Positions 1 to 5,863 of a stretch of 6,780 nucleotides of DNA are shown here, one piece after another. Within the stretch, counting starts at the first letter, position 1. Each line of letters begins with the position of its first letter. The translations under genes were made by a program, and so were the position numbers. The notes under the pieces were generated by a model. The model did no database searches. It was not told the DNA's origin and saw nothing but the letters and a program-made list of their open reading frames with translations. This DNA comes from Gammaproteobacteria bacterium (GTDB lineage: Bacteria > Pseudomonadota > Gammaproteobacteria > Steroidobacterales > Steroidobacteraceae): NCBI GenBank assembly GCA_030830595.1, contig JAURMS010000386.1:1-6780 (forward strand), written 5' to 3'.

Positions 1-558
1 CGCGAAAATAATCAGGAACAGCAGCAGTGCATCCGGGTGCAGCTGCCCGGTGACGGCCGTCCAGCCCAGCACCGGTGGGGCGGCGCCCGCGGCGCCCCCG
101 ATCACGATGTTCTGGGGTGTCGCGCGCTTGAGCCACACCGTGTACAGCACGGCATAGCCGATCAGCGAGAAGAAGGTCAGCACGGCGGTGAGGGCGTTGA
201 CCAGCAGCGCCAGGATCAGCATGGAGGCAGCGCCCAGTACGAAGGCGAAGGCCAGGGCATGCGATTCCGGGAAGGCGCCCTGTGGCAGCGGGCGATGCCG
301 GGTGCGTGCCATCTCGGCATCGATGCGCGCGTCCAGCACGTGGTTGATGGCGGCTGCGGACGCCGACGCCAGGCCGATCCCCAGCGTGCCCCAGGCCAGC
401 GCCGCGAGCGGCGGCCAGCCGGGGACCGAGAGGAACATGCCCACCACAGCAGTAAAGACGATCAGGGCGACCACCCGTGGCTTGGTGAGGGCCAGGAAGT
501 CGCGCACCCGCGTGGCGAACGCGTTCTCCGGGCTCAGGACCTGGGTGTCATCCCTCAC
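1..558 (-). CDS. ctaB: Protoheme IX farnesyltransferase (heme O synthase), N-terminal 186 residues, cut by window edge
   Basis: This UbiA-family membrane prenyltransferase transfers farnesyl from farnesyl diphosphate to heme b, giving heme O, the precursor CtaA needs. The N-terminal part shows the usual FLALTKPRVV opening near residues 21-30 and the first aspartate-rich prenyl-diphosphate site at residues 72-90: N72, D76, D80, then MARTRHRP. The loop with YTVWLKR and QNIVIGGAAGAAPPVLGW (about 139-166) is also typical of CtaB/CyoE. Several membrane helices are visible. The family is about 290-300 residues long, so roughly 110 residues, including the second aspartate-rich loop, lie past the left edge. 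The start is GTG; a GGAG lies 9 nt upstream, and the nearby ATG at 551-549 runs into a stop after five codons. The name ctaB is preferred over cyoE because ctaA and aa3 oxidase genes are adjacent. It is the fourth gene of the SURF1 block. Confidence 0.96.
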   Translation of the reverse strand, partial: MRDDTQVLSPENAFATRVRDFLALTKPRVVALIVFTAVVGMFLSVPGWPPLAALAWGTLGIGLASASAAAINHVLDARIDAEMARTRHRPLPQGAFPESHALAFAFVLGAASMLILALLVNALTAVLTFFSLIGYAVLYTVWLKRATPQNIVIGGAAGAAPPVLGWTAVTGQLHPDALLLFLIIFA

Positions 559-567
559 TGTGGGAGG

Positions 568-571
568 CTCC
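568..571 (-). promoter_or_regulatory. Ribosome binding site of ctaB
   Basis: GGAG on the minus strand, 9 nt upstream of the GTG at 558. It supports the GTG start, because no in-frame ATG fits the family's N-terminus. Confidence 0.5.
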
Positions 572-608
572 GGAAGTGGGCGGGAAAGGGCTGAAATCCT
601 AGCACAGC

Positions 609-624
609 GGGCCGGCCCCGGCCC
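609..624 (-). repeat. Short all-GC inverted repeat between ctaA and ctaB
   Basis: On the minus strand GGGCCG and CGGCCC flank GGGC, so the transcript could form a 6-bp all-GC hairpin with a four-base loop just after the ctaA stop. No run of T follows, so it is not a classical intrinsic terminator. It could slow polymerase, protect an mRNA end or be GC-rich chance. It sits in the only longer gap (75 nt) of the assembly block; nothing else is seen there. Confidence 0.3.
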
Positions 625-633
625 CGGTGACAC

Positions 634-1644
634 TCACGCCGGCGGCCGCGGCAGCAGGCGCCGAAACAGGGTCACCATGGCCAGCACCAGGATGGCCGCT
701 CCCGCGTTGTGGGCGGTGCCCAGCCACAGTGGCCAGCCCTGCCAGATCAGGTTCATGCCGATCAGCAGCTGCAGGATCAGGGCCCCGAGCACCGCGGCGC
801 CGGCTGCCCTGGTCTGCCAGCTGCCGGCCGCACGCCAGGCTGCAGCCACCAGCGCCAGCAGGGCGAGTGTGACAGCCAGCGCGCCGATCCGGTGGACGTA
901 ATGAATGGCTACCCGGGCGGGTGCGTCCAGCACGCCGCCCTCGTAGTCGATCCCGAGGCCACGCCACAGGACGAAGGCGTCCTGGAAGTCCATGTCCGGC
1001 CAGAATCCGCCCTGGCAGGTGGGGAAGTCGCTGCAGGCCGCTGCCGCATAGTTGGTGCTGGTCCAGCCGCCGAGGGCGATCTGGAAGACGACGAGGGCAG
1101 CGACCACGCTGGCAGGCGCCAGCAGGCGGCGTTCGCCACCCGTGCGCTCGCGCAGCTCGGGGCTCAGGGACAACCACCAGAGCAGCGACAGGGTGGTGAG
1201 CCCGCCCAGCAGGTGCAGGGTGACCACCAGGGGTTTCAACAGCAGGGTCACGGTCCACATGCCGAGCAGGCCCTGCATCAGGACCACGCCGAGCAACACC
1301 CAGGGCAGTACCCGAGGCTGGCGCGGGTCGCGACGGTTGACCACCGACAGCACCGCCAGCGCGATGATGAGGAGCCCCAGGCTGCTGGCGATATAGCGGT
1401 GGATCATCTCATTGAGGGCCTTCGTGTAGTCGAAGGGCCGGTCGGGATGCGCCTCGTTGAGGGTCTCCACCTGATCCACGAGCTGCGCCGGGTGGACGTG
1501 CCCGTAGCAGCCCGGCCAGTCCGGACAGCCGAGACCCGCGTCGGTCAGGCGCACCCATGCGCCCACCACGATGACGACCAGCGCCAGCGCCGTGGCGGTG
1601 CGGGCCAGCCAGCGAAACCAGTTCAACTTGCTATCTGCGTTCAT
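634..1644 (-). CDS. ctaA: Heme A synthase (COX15/CtaA family)
   Basis: This 336-residue membrane enzyme oxidises the C8 methyl of heme O to the formyl group of heme A, the cofactor of aa3 oxidase. About eight membrane helices are visible in two similar halves. The four heme-ligand histidine regions are present: EMIHRY (E79, H82), LHLLGG (H144), HYVHRIG (H248, H251) and TAHNAGA (H312). Each half carries a cysteine pair in the loop after its first helix: C40/C46 in GLGCPDWPGCYG and C204/C210 in AACSDFPTCQGG. In CtaA such pairs form disulfides thought to assist heme transfer. E79 matches the conserved acidic residue required for activity in characterised homologues. The length is normal for the family. 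The ATG lies 3 nt after the stop of the SCO-like gene, with no strong Shine-Dalgarno, which suggests translational coupling. It is transcribed toward ctaB, the preceding step of the pathway. Confidence 0.96.
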   Translation of the reverse strand: MNADSKLNWFRWLARTATALALVVIVVGAWVRLTDAGLGCPDWPGCYGHVHPAQLVDQVETLNEAHPDRPFDYTKALNEMIHRYIASSLGLLIIALAVLSVVNRRDPRQPRVLPWVLLGVVLMQGLLGMWTVTLLLKPLVVTLHLLGGLTTLSLLWWLSLSPELRERTGGERRLLAPASVVAALVVFQIALGGWTSTNYAAAACSDFPTCQGGFWPDMDFQDAFVLWRGLGIDYEGGVLDAPARVAIHYVHRIGALAVTLALLALVAAAWRAAGSWQTRAAGAAVLGALILQLLIGMNLIWQGWPLWLGTAHNAGAAILVLAMVTLFRRLLPRPPA

Positions 1645-1647
1645 GCG

Positions 1648-2205
1648 TCAACCAATGTGCGAGAGCTTGAGGAGCCTTTCCAGGTCGGTGAGGATGGAGC
1701 GCGGCGGCGCATCGGCCGGGTAGGCCATCAGCAGGTTGCCGAGCGGGTCGACGAGGTAGATCCGTCCGCTGGTGGGCGGATCCGGGAAGGCCGCCACCAG
1801 AGCCTTGCTCTCGTCTTCCTCTGCCCGTCGCACCAGCAGGTCGGGGTGCTCGTCGCCCAGCGCCGGCTCGATGGGCGGCACCGAGCTGCGCAAGAACACG
1901 CGGCTGACCCGGTTGACGTCCTTGTCGAGAGCAAGCCGGACCTGTCGCGTCTTGATCAGCACCTCGCGGCAGGCTTGGTCACAAGGGCCCTCGCCGAGGT
2001 GAACAATCAGCCAGTCGCCGGTGGGCAGGCCGGGAGGCAGCGGCTGTGGCGGCGAGATGAGCTCGCCCTTTTGCGCGCCGCCCGAGGGTCGCCAGTCGGT
2101 GTAAAAGTACAGGTAGAAGGACACGATGAGCGGTATGAAAAACAGCGCCGCCAGGCCGATGAGGGCCAGCCTGCCCCGCCGGTTGGGAGGATTGGGATCG
2201 GTCAT
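1648..2205 (-). CDS. SCO-like membrane-anchored protein with a CxxxC motif, probable oxidase assembly factor
   Basis: This 185-residue protein has a short cytoplasmic N-terminus rich in P, N and R, one membrane anchor (about residues 13-35) and an outward-facing domain. That domain resembles a reduced thioredoxin/SCO fold: a strand WLIVHLGEGP, then C75-D-Q-A-C79, a long helix and a late segment GRIYLVDPLGNLLMAY like the C-terminal strand pair of SCO proteins. SCO1 proteins bind copper through CxxxCP and a distal histidine. Here R80 replaces the proline, and none of the three histidines (H69, H120, H183) sits in an obvious SCO ligand context. Its position between SURF1 and ctaA matches a conserved hypothetical gene of Pseudomonas cox clusters (PA0111 type, from memory). 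A copper or thiol-redox role in CuA or CuB assembly is inferred. The start at 2205 overlaps the SURF1 stop as ATGA; a longer reading from 2331 lies within SURF1 and adds no recognisable sequence. Confidence 0.85.
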   Translation of the reverse strand: MTDPNPPNRRGRLALIGLAALFFIPLIVSFYLYFYTDWRPSGGAQKGELISPPQPLPPGLPTGDWLIVHLGEGPCDQACREVLIKTRQVRLALDKDVNRVSRVFLRSSVPPIEPALGDEHPDLLVRRAEEDESKALVAAFPDPPTSGRIYLVDPLGNLLMAYPADAPPRSILTDLERLLKLSHIG

Positions 2206-2921
2206 GTGGAAGTGCTCCGTCGGGGCTTCAGGCTCAGCACGAGCCAGGTGATGAATACGGTGGCCGCCAGGCCGAACCACTGCACGGCGTAGCCGAGGTG
2301 ACGTTCCGGTGCCATGCCATCGGGCCGCCACTCGCGCAGGAAGCCGTCCGGCTGGTCGTCCTCCAGTAGCAGCAGCTGCGGATGCAGGCCCTCGCCGAGC
2401 GCGGAGGCCAGCTCGTCCATGGTCGGGAAACTGACCCGTCGCGGCCAGCCGCTGCCGGCCTCCGGTGCCAGCTCCACGGCAGGCCGGGGCAGCGCGGAGA
2501 TCCGCGCGATGAGCTCGCGAGGCGCGGCATCCACCTCCACGGGCGGCACCTCGCTGCGGTCACCGGAGGTGGCGATGAAGCCGCGGTCGACCAGGACGGT
2601 GGTGCCCGCCTCGCGCAGCAGCGGGGTCAGGATGCGTACCCCGGGCCGACCCTCGTGACTGACGTTTTCCAGCAGGAACTGATGCGCCGGGTCGTAGCGG
2701 CCCCTGACCGCAACCCGCTGGTAGCGCGGGAGTTCGCCGGCCGCAGGCAGCGCCACCACTGAGGTCGCGCCGGCCGCGAAGGAGAGCAGGATGGCCTCTT
2801 TCTCGTCCGCCCGTCTCAGCTGCCACTGACCGAGCTGGACGAAGGCCACCACGCCGGCAGCAGCCAGCAGCGTCCAGTGCCAGCGCGGGGCGAAGCGACG
2901 GTGGGTGAGCGCAAGCGTCAC
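2202..2921 (-). CDS. SURF1 family cytochrome c oxidase assembly protein
   Basis: SURF1 (Shy1) proteins help place heme a and a3 into oxidase subunit I. This 239-residue protein has the family layout: helix 1 at about 14-32, a roughly 180-residue extracytoplasmic domain and helix 2 at about 212-230. Recognisable blocks are LGQWQLRRADEK after helix 1 (residues 30-41), RYQRVAVRGRYDP (66-78), TVLVDRGFI (108-116) and HLGYAVQWFGLA at the second helix (208-219). The start chosen is GTG at 2921, because GGGAAGAG lies 6 nt upstream and the family begins shortly before helix 1. An ATG at 2966 is possible but would overlap the start of the divergent gene and add 15 unlike residues. It opens the assembly block and ends in an ATGA overlap with the next gene. 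Its promoter is not evident; it must lie upstream, probably inside the divergent small gene. Confidence 0.93.
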   Translation of the reverse strand: MTLALTHRRFAPRWHWTLLAAAGVVAFVQLGQWQLRRADEKEAILLSFAAGATSVVALPAAGELPRYQRVAVRGRYDPAHQFLLENVSHEGRPGVRILTPLLREAGTTVLVDRGFIATSGDRSEVPPVEVDAAPRELIARISALPRPAVELAPEAGSGWPRRVSFPTMDELASALGEGLHPQLLLLEDDQPDGFLREWRPDGMAPERHLGYAVQWFGLAATVFITWLVLSLKPRRSTST

Positions 2922-2923
2922 GC

Positions 2924-2929
2924 TATACT
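2924..2929 (+). promoter_or_regulatory. Possible -10 element for the divergent small gene
   Basis: TATACT stands out in this GC-rich 35-nt gap and lies 27 nt before the TTG start at 2957, a plausible distance for a short leader. No good -35 hexamer is seen 16-18 nt upstream. The element partly overlaps the SURF1 ribosome binding site on the other strand. Confidence 0.3.
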
Positions 2930-2935
2930 CTTCCC
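2928..2935 (-). promoter_or_regulatory. Ribosome binding site of SURF1
   Basis: GGGAAGAG on the minus strand ends 6 nt before the GTG at 2921 and decides this start over the ATG at 2966. Confidence 0.55.
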
Positions 2936-2945
2936 GCTTTCCAGC

Positions 2946-2949
2946 GGAG
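2946..2949 (+). promoter_or_regulatory. Ribosome binding site of the twin-TM gene
   Basis: GGAG lies 7 nt upstream of TTG at 2957. With no in-frame ATG or GTG at a sensible distance, it supports the rare TTG start. Confidence 0.5.
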
Positions 2950-2956
2950 TGCGTCG

Positions 2957-3172
2957 TTGCAGCCATTCAAGATCCTGGTCATCCTCATCCTCGCGGGCAT
3001 CGTCTTGAGCCTCGGCTCCGCGCTATTCCACCTGGTCACCGACCGCAAGGGCGAGACCCGCAGCATGGTGCGGGCCCTGACCGTGCGCATCAGCCTGTCG
3101 GTGGCGGCGTTCGCCCTGCTGTTCGTTGCCTACGCCGCAGGCTGGATACAGCCTCACGGCCTCCGACCCTGA
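2957..3172 (+). CDS. Small twin transmembrane protein (DUF2909-like) of the cox cluster
   Basis: This 71-residue inner-membrane protein has two hydrophobic helices (about residues 5-26 and 45-63). They are joined by a polar, charged loop with TDRKGETRSMVRALTVRIS. Lengths, helix spacing and the R-A-L-T-V-R-I-S segment entering helix 2 fit the twin-transmembrane DUF2909 family found beside oxidase assembly genes in gammaproteobacteria. No function is established that I know of; a role in oxidase assembly is only inferred from position. It is the sole plus-strand gene, set between the salvage pair (stops 13 nt apart, tail to tail) and SURF1 (starts 35 nt apart, head to head). TTG is the start, with GGAG 7 nt upstream. 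No metal ligands or cysteines are present. Confidence 0.85.
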   Translation: MQPFKILVILILAGIVLSLGSALFHLVTDRKGETRSMVRALTVRISLSVAAFALLFVAYAAGWIQPHGLRP

Positions 3173-3185
3173 GCCCGTTCGGCCG

Positions 3186-3728
3186 CTATCGCCCCATTGC
3201 GTAGACCGCGGGCAGGTTACGAAAAGCCCCGTCCACGTCCATGCCGAACCCGAACACGAAACGGTCCGGCACCGCGACGCCGACGTAGTCTGCTTCGACC
3301 GCGGGCGGGCTCGCCCGTTCCTTGCGGGAGAAGGCCGCGATCCGCACCTCCCGCGCGCCCCGCTCGAGCAAGGCCTTGCGTACGGCGTCCAGGGTCTGGC
3401 CCTCGTCCAGGATATCGTCGAGCAACAGCACGCTGCGTCCTGTGAGCTCGGCATGCGGGCCCGCCAGCCACTGCAGTTCGCCGCCTTGCGTGCCCCGGCC
3501 GTAGCGCCTGACGTGCACGTAGTCGCACTCCAGCGGGAAGCGAAGCCTGGGCAGTAACTGCCCTGCGAAGACCAGTCCGCCGGTCATGACGGTGATGACT
3601 ACCGGGTTCCGGTCGGCGAGGTCGGCCGTAACGGCCCTGGCGATGCGCTCGAGGGCGGCCTGGACCTCTTCGGCGGAGACCAGCAGGTCTGCCTCGGCGG
3701 GCGGGTAAGGTGCAAGCGGCTCGGCCAT
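3186..3728 (-). CDS. Hypoxanthine(-guanine) phosphoribosyltransferase
   Basis: This 180-residue cytoplasmic enzyme should join hypoxanthine or guanine to PRPP, giving IMP or GMP plus pyrophosphate. The PRPP-binding signature is at residues 100-112, VLLLDDILDEGQT, with acidic pair D104/D105. The purine side shows K136 in FSRKE (matching the base-contacting lysine of human HPRT). It is followed by VPDRFVFGFGMDVDGAFRNL at 153-172, which aligns closely with the human PDKFVVGYALDYNEYFRDL segment. The mobile loop is RRYGRGTQGGELQW (74-87). All catalytic regions look intact and the length is normal. Among type I phosphoribosyltransferases, the C-terminal block favours HPRT over adenine or xanthine-specific forms; guanine use cannot be judged. 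The ATG is 9 nt after the kinase stop with little Shine-Dalgarno, so expression probably depends on the upstream genes. It ends the block. Confidence 0.92.
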   Translation of the reverse strand: MAEPLAPYPPAEADLLVSAEEVQAALERIARAVTADLADRNPVVITVMTGGLVFAGQLLPRLRFPLECDYVHVRRYGRGTQGGELQWLAGPHAELTGRSVLLLDDILDEGQTLDAVRKALLERGAREVRIAAFSRKERASPPAVEADYVGVAVPDRFVFGFGMDVDGAFRNLPAVYAMGR

Positions 3729-3737
3729 GGGGCAATT

Positions 3738-4358
3738 CTACTCGCCGAGGTGCTGCTCGATGCGCTCGAAGAGATCGACACGGTCGACCAGGTCGGTGAG
3801 GTAGTCCAGCCGGTCGGTGTCCAGTACGAGGACGGGGGAGAGGTCGTAGCGCTGGAACCACTCCTCGTAAAGGCGGTTCAGCCGCGAGAGGTAACGAGCC
3901 GGCATGTCCTGCTCGTAGCCGCGTCCGCGCCGACGGATCCGCTGGCGCAGGGTGCGCACCGGACAGCGCAGCTGGATCATCAGGTCGGGCGGGCGCAGGG
4001 CATGGCGCAGGCCTTCGTAGAGCGTCCAGTAGGTCTCGAAGTCGCGCTTGGGGATCAGGCGCTGCAGGTGCAGGTTGCGGGCGAAGATCTCGGCGTCCTC
4101 GTAGATCGTCCGGTCCTGGATCACCGCCCTGTCCTGCTCCTGCAATTGCTGGTGCAGGCGAAACTTGTGGGCGAGGAAGAACAGCTGCGACTGCAGCGCC
4201 CAGGCGCGCATGTCGGCGTAGAAGTCGGCCAGGTAGGGATTGGCCTCGTTGGGCTCGTAAAATGGCTCGAGGCCATAGCGCCGGCAGAGGAACTCGGTGA
4301 GTTCCGTCTTGCCGGCACCGATGTTGCCAGCGATCGCGATGTACTTCCCGCGCGCCAC
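3738..4358 (-). CDS. Deoxynucleoside kinase (dAK/dCK/dGK family)
   Basis: This 206-residue P-loop kinase should phosphorylate a deoxynucleoside to its 5'-monophosphate with ATP. The Walker A motif GNIGAGKT is at 11-18. E35 in EPNEANPYL follows (the family's catalytic acid region), then the substrate helix with SQLFFLAHKFR (57-67). The DRT motif at 82-84 precedes IYEDAEIFA, and the arginine-rich lid is around 139-147 (RIRRRGRGY). These are hallmarks of the dNK family; thymidylate kinase is unlikely given EPNE and DRTIYEDAEIF. Base preference cannot be read reliably, though the NPYL-FY pattern resembles bacterial deoxyadenosine/deoxyguanosine kinases. The start is GTG, 11 nt after the coxC stop, placing the P-loop at the usual distance from the N-terminus. 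No clear Shine-Dalgarno precedes it, which suggests translation coupled to coxC. Its place inside an oxidase operon is unexpected. Confidence 0.92.
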   Translation of the reverse strand: MARGKYIAIAGNIGAGKTELTEFLCRRYGLEPFYEPNEANPYLADFYADMRAWALQSQLFFLAHKFRLHQQLQEQDRAVIQDRTIYEDAEIFARNLHLQRLIPKRDFETYWTLYEGLRHALRPPDLMIQLRCPVRTLRQRIRRRGRGYEQDMPARYLSRLNRLYEEWFQRYDLSPVLVLDTDRLDYLTDLVDRVDLFERIEQHLGE

Positions 4359-4369
4359 GCGGGATGGAA

Positions 4370-5266
4370 TCAGAGCCAGTAGACGAAGACGAACAGGCCC
4401 AGCCAGACCACGTCCACGAAGTGCCAGTACCAGGCCACCGCCTCGAAGGCGAAGTGGCGCTCTGGCGTGAAGTGGCCTTTCAGGCAGCGCAGCCAGATCA
4501 CCACCAGCATGATGGCGCCGACCGTCACGTGCAGGCCATGGAAGCCGGTGAGCATGAAGAAGGTGGAGCCGTAGACCCCGGTGCCCAGCTGCAGGCCCAG
4601 CTCGGCATAGGCGTGGTGATACTCATAGCCCTGGACGCCCAGGAAGATGAAGCCGAGCAGGAAGGTGAGAGCCAGGAACACCTTGAGCACGCCACGCTTG
4701 CCGTCCTTCAGGGCGTGATGGGCGATGGTCAGCGTGACGCCCGACAGCAGCAGCAGTCCGGTATTGATGGCAGGCAGGCCCCAGGGGTGCATGATCTCGA
4801 ACTCGCCGTCCTCGCGCGGACCCAGCGCATCAGGGCCGTTTGCCGTCATGGGCCAGCTGAAGTCATAGCCGGGGTAGAGCAGACCGGTCACACCCTTGCC
4901 CCCCTCTCCGCCGATCCAGGGCAGCGAGAGCTGCCGCACGTAAAACAGCGCGCCAAAGAAGGCAGCAAAAAACATGACCTCGGAAATGATGAACCATGTC
5001 ATGCCCATCCTGAAGGAGCGATCGACCTGCATGTTGTAGAGCCCGGCCTGGTTCTCCTCGATCACCTTGCCGAACCAGAGAAAGAACAGCGTGAACAGCA
5101 GCACGAAGCCCGAGATCAGCACCATGCTGCCGCCGCCGGCCCCGATAAGGGTCATGGCTGCGCCGATCATCAACACGAACAGCGATATCGACCCGAAGAA
5201 GGGCAGGTTGCTGCCGTGCGGGATGTAGTACTTGGCTGGATCGTGGGCGTGGGTTGCGGTCGACAT
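4370..5266 (-). CDS. coxC: Cytochrome c oxidase subunit III (aa3 type)
   Basis: Subunit III is a heme-free inner-membrane protein of seven helices that stabilises subunit I and supports proton uptake. This 298-residue protein shows WFIISEVMFF with conserved E96, GYEYHHAY (213-220), GFHGLHVTVG with H243/H246, the short HFTPERHFAFEA loop and VAWYWHFVDVVWL (277-289) near the C-terminus. An insertion around residues 112-165 between helices, including GGEGGKG and GPREDGEFEIMHPW, is typical of the gammaproteobacterial aa3 form and distinguishes it from the shorter CyoC quinol-oxidase subunit. Helix 1 starts soon after a hydrophilic N-terminus containing YYIPHGSNLPF, another subunit III marker. The ATG lies 5 nt after the cox11 stop, so the two are cotranslated. 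ctaE is an equally used symbol. Confidence 0.96.
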   Translation of the reverse strand: MSTATHAHDPAKYYIPHGSNLPFFGSISLFVLMIGAAMTLIGAGGGSMVLISGFVLLFTLFFLWFGKVIEENQAGLYNMQVDRSFRMGMTWFIISEVMFFAAFFGALFYVRQLSLPWIGGEGGKGVTGLLYPGYDFSWPMTANGPDALGPREDGEFEIMHPWGLPAINTGLLLLSGVTLTIAHHALKDGKRGVLKVFLALTFLLGFIFLGVQGYEYHHAYAELGLQLGTGVYGSTFFMLTGFHGLHVTVGAIMLVVIWLRCLKGHFTPERHFAFEAVAWYWHFVDVVWLGLFVFVYWL

Positions 5267-5271
5267 CTCTG

Positions 5272-5859
5272 TTACCCCTGGAAGGCGGTCTGCGCCGCCG
5301 GTTGTTCAGTCGCGGTGGATTCGAAAAAGGAATAGGACAGCGTGACCCGATCCACCCCGGGCGGCAGGTCGCGAGAAATGACAAAACGTACGGGCATGTC
5401 TTTCACCTCGCCGGCGGTGAAGTGCTGCGGCGTGAAGCAAAAGCACTCGGTCTTCTGGAAGTGACGGGAGGCCCTGGCGGGCGAGACGCTGGGCACGGCC
5501 TGCCCGGTCACTTCGCGGCCGCTCAGGTTCACGGCATGGAAGGTGGTCTCGTAGAGCCTGCCGGGATGGACTTCCATGCTCGCGATGTTGGGGCGGAACT
5601 CCCACTGGCCGGTGCCCGGCGTGGAGGACACGAATTCCACCACGATCGTCCGCCCCTGGTCCTCGCCGGTTTCAGCGATGGCGGCCGACTGCAGCAAGCG
5701 ATCGCGGGAGCCGATCCCGGTGACTTCGCAGAACACGTCGTAGAGGGGCACCAGCGCGTAGCCGAAGGCAAAGCTCCCGGCGGCCATGACCACCAGCTTA
5801 CCGGCCAACCCCAGGTTGGCCTGCTTGCGCGATGGCGATGCCGGGATTCCGTTGTCCAT
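5272..5859 (-). CDS. ctaG: Cytochrome c oxidase assembly protein Cox11 (CuB chaperone)
   Basis: Cox11 (bacterial CtaG of the Cox11 type) delivers copper to the CuB site of subunit I from the outer face of the membrane. This 195-residue protein has a cytoplasmic N-terminus, one anchor (about residues 20-38) and an immunoglobulin-like copper-binding domain. The copper motif ECFCFTPQ at 138-145 has both cysteines (C139, C141). The other conserved cysteine, C44, is in PLYDVFCEVTGIG just after the anchor. Further family blocks are REVTGQAVPSVSP (115-127), a preceding GQWEFRP, and the end-piece PPGVDRVTLSYSFF. The length is normal. The ATG at 5859 is 4 nt after the stop of the 40-codon peptide. A longer reading from 5922 would overlap that peptide and adds unlike sequence. 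It is distinct from the unrelated CtaG of Bacillus. Confidence 0.96.
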   Translation of the reverse strand: MDNGIPASPSRKQANLGLAGKLVVMAAGSFAFGYALVPLYDVFCEVTGIGSRDRLLQSAAIAETGEDQGRTIVVEFVSSTPGTGQWEFRPNIASMEVHPGRLYETTFHAVNLSGREVTGQAVPSVSPARASRHFQKTECFCFTPQHFTAGEVKDMPVRFVISRDLPPGVDRVTLSYSFFESTATEQPAAQTAFQG

Positions 5860-5863
5860 GGCT

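Noticed and set aside
37..901. Two overlapping plus-strand open frames opposite ctaB and the end of ctaA
   Set aside because: Compositional artefacts; the minus strand encodes clear CtaB and CtaA motifs.
599..1258. Minus-strand open frame of 219 codons inside ctaA in another frame
   Set aside because: An R/P/A-rich out-of-frame reading of ctaA without any family feature.
709..2292. Plus-strand open frame of 527 codons opposite ctaA and the SCO-like gene
   Set aside because: Its translation is Q/G/R/H/A-rich with no domain or membrane pattern, and it runs antisense to two well-supported genes; long antisense open frames are common in GC-rich coding DNA.
2922..2966. Alternative ATG start of SURF1 at 2966
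   Set aside because: It would overlap the start of the divergent gene and adds residues unlike the family; GTG at 2921 has a good ribosome binding site.
3173..3185. Possible bidirectional terminator between the convergent twin-TM and HPRT genes
   Set aside because: The 13-nt gap has no stem of useful length and no T or A run on either side.
3750..4382. Plus-strand open frame of 210 codons opposite the deoxynucleoside kinase
   Set aside because: Mirror of the kinase coding frame; no recognisable motif, while the minus strand has intact P-loop, DRT and lid motifs.
4364..5335. Plus-strand open frame of 323 codons opposite coxC
   Set aside because: Low-complexity E/Q/H-rich composition, antisense to an unmistakable subunit III gene.
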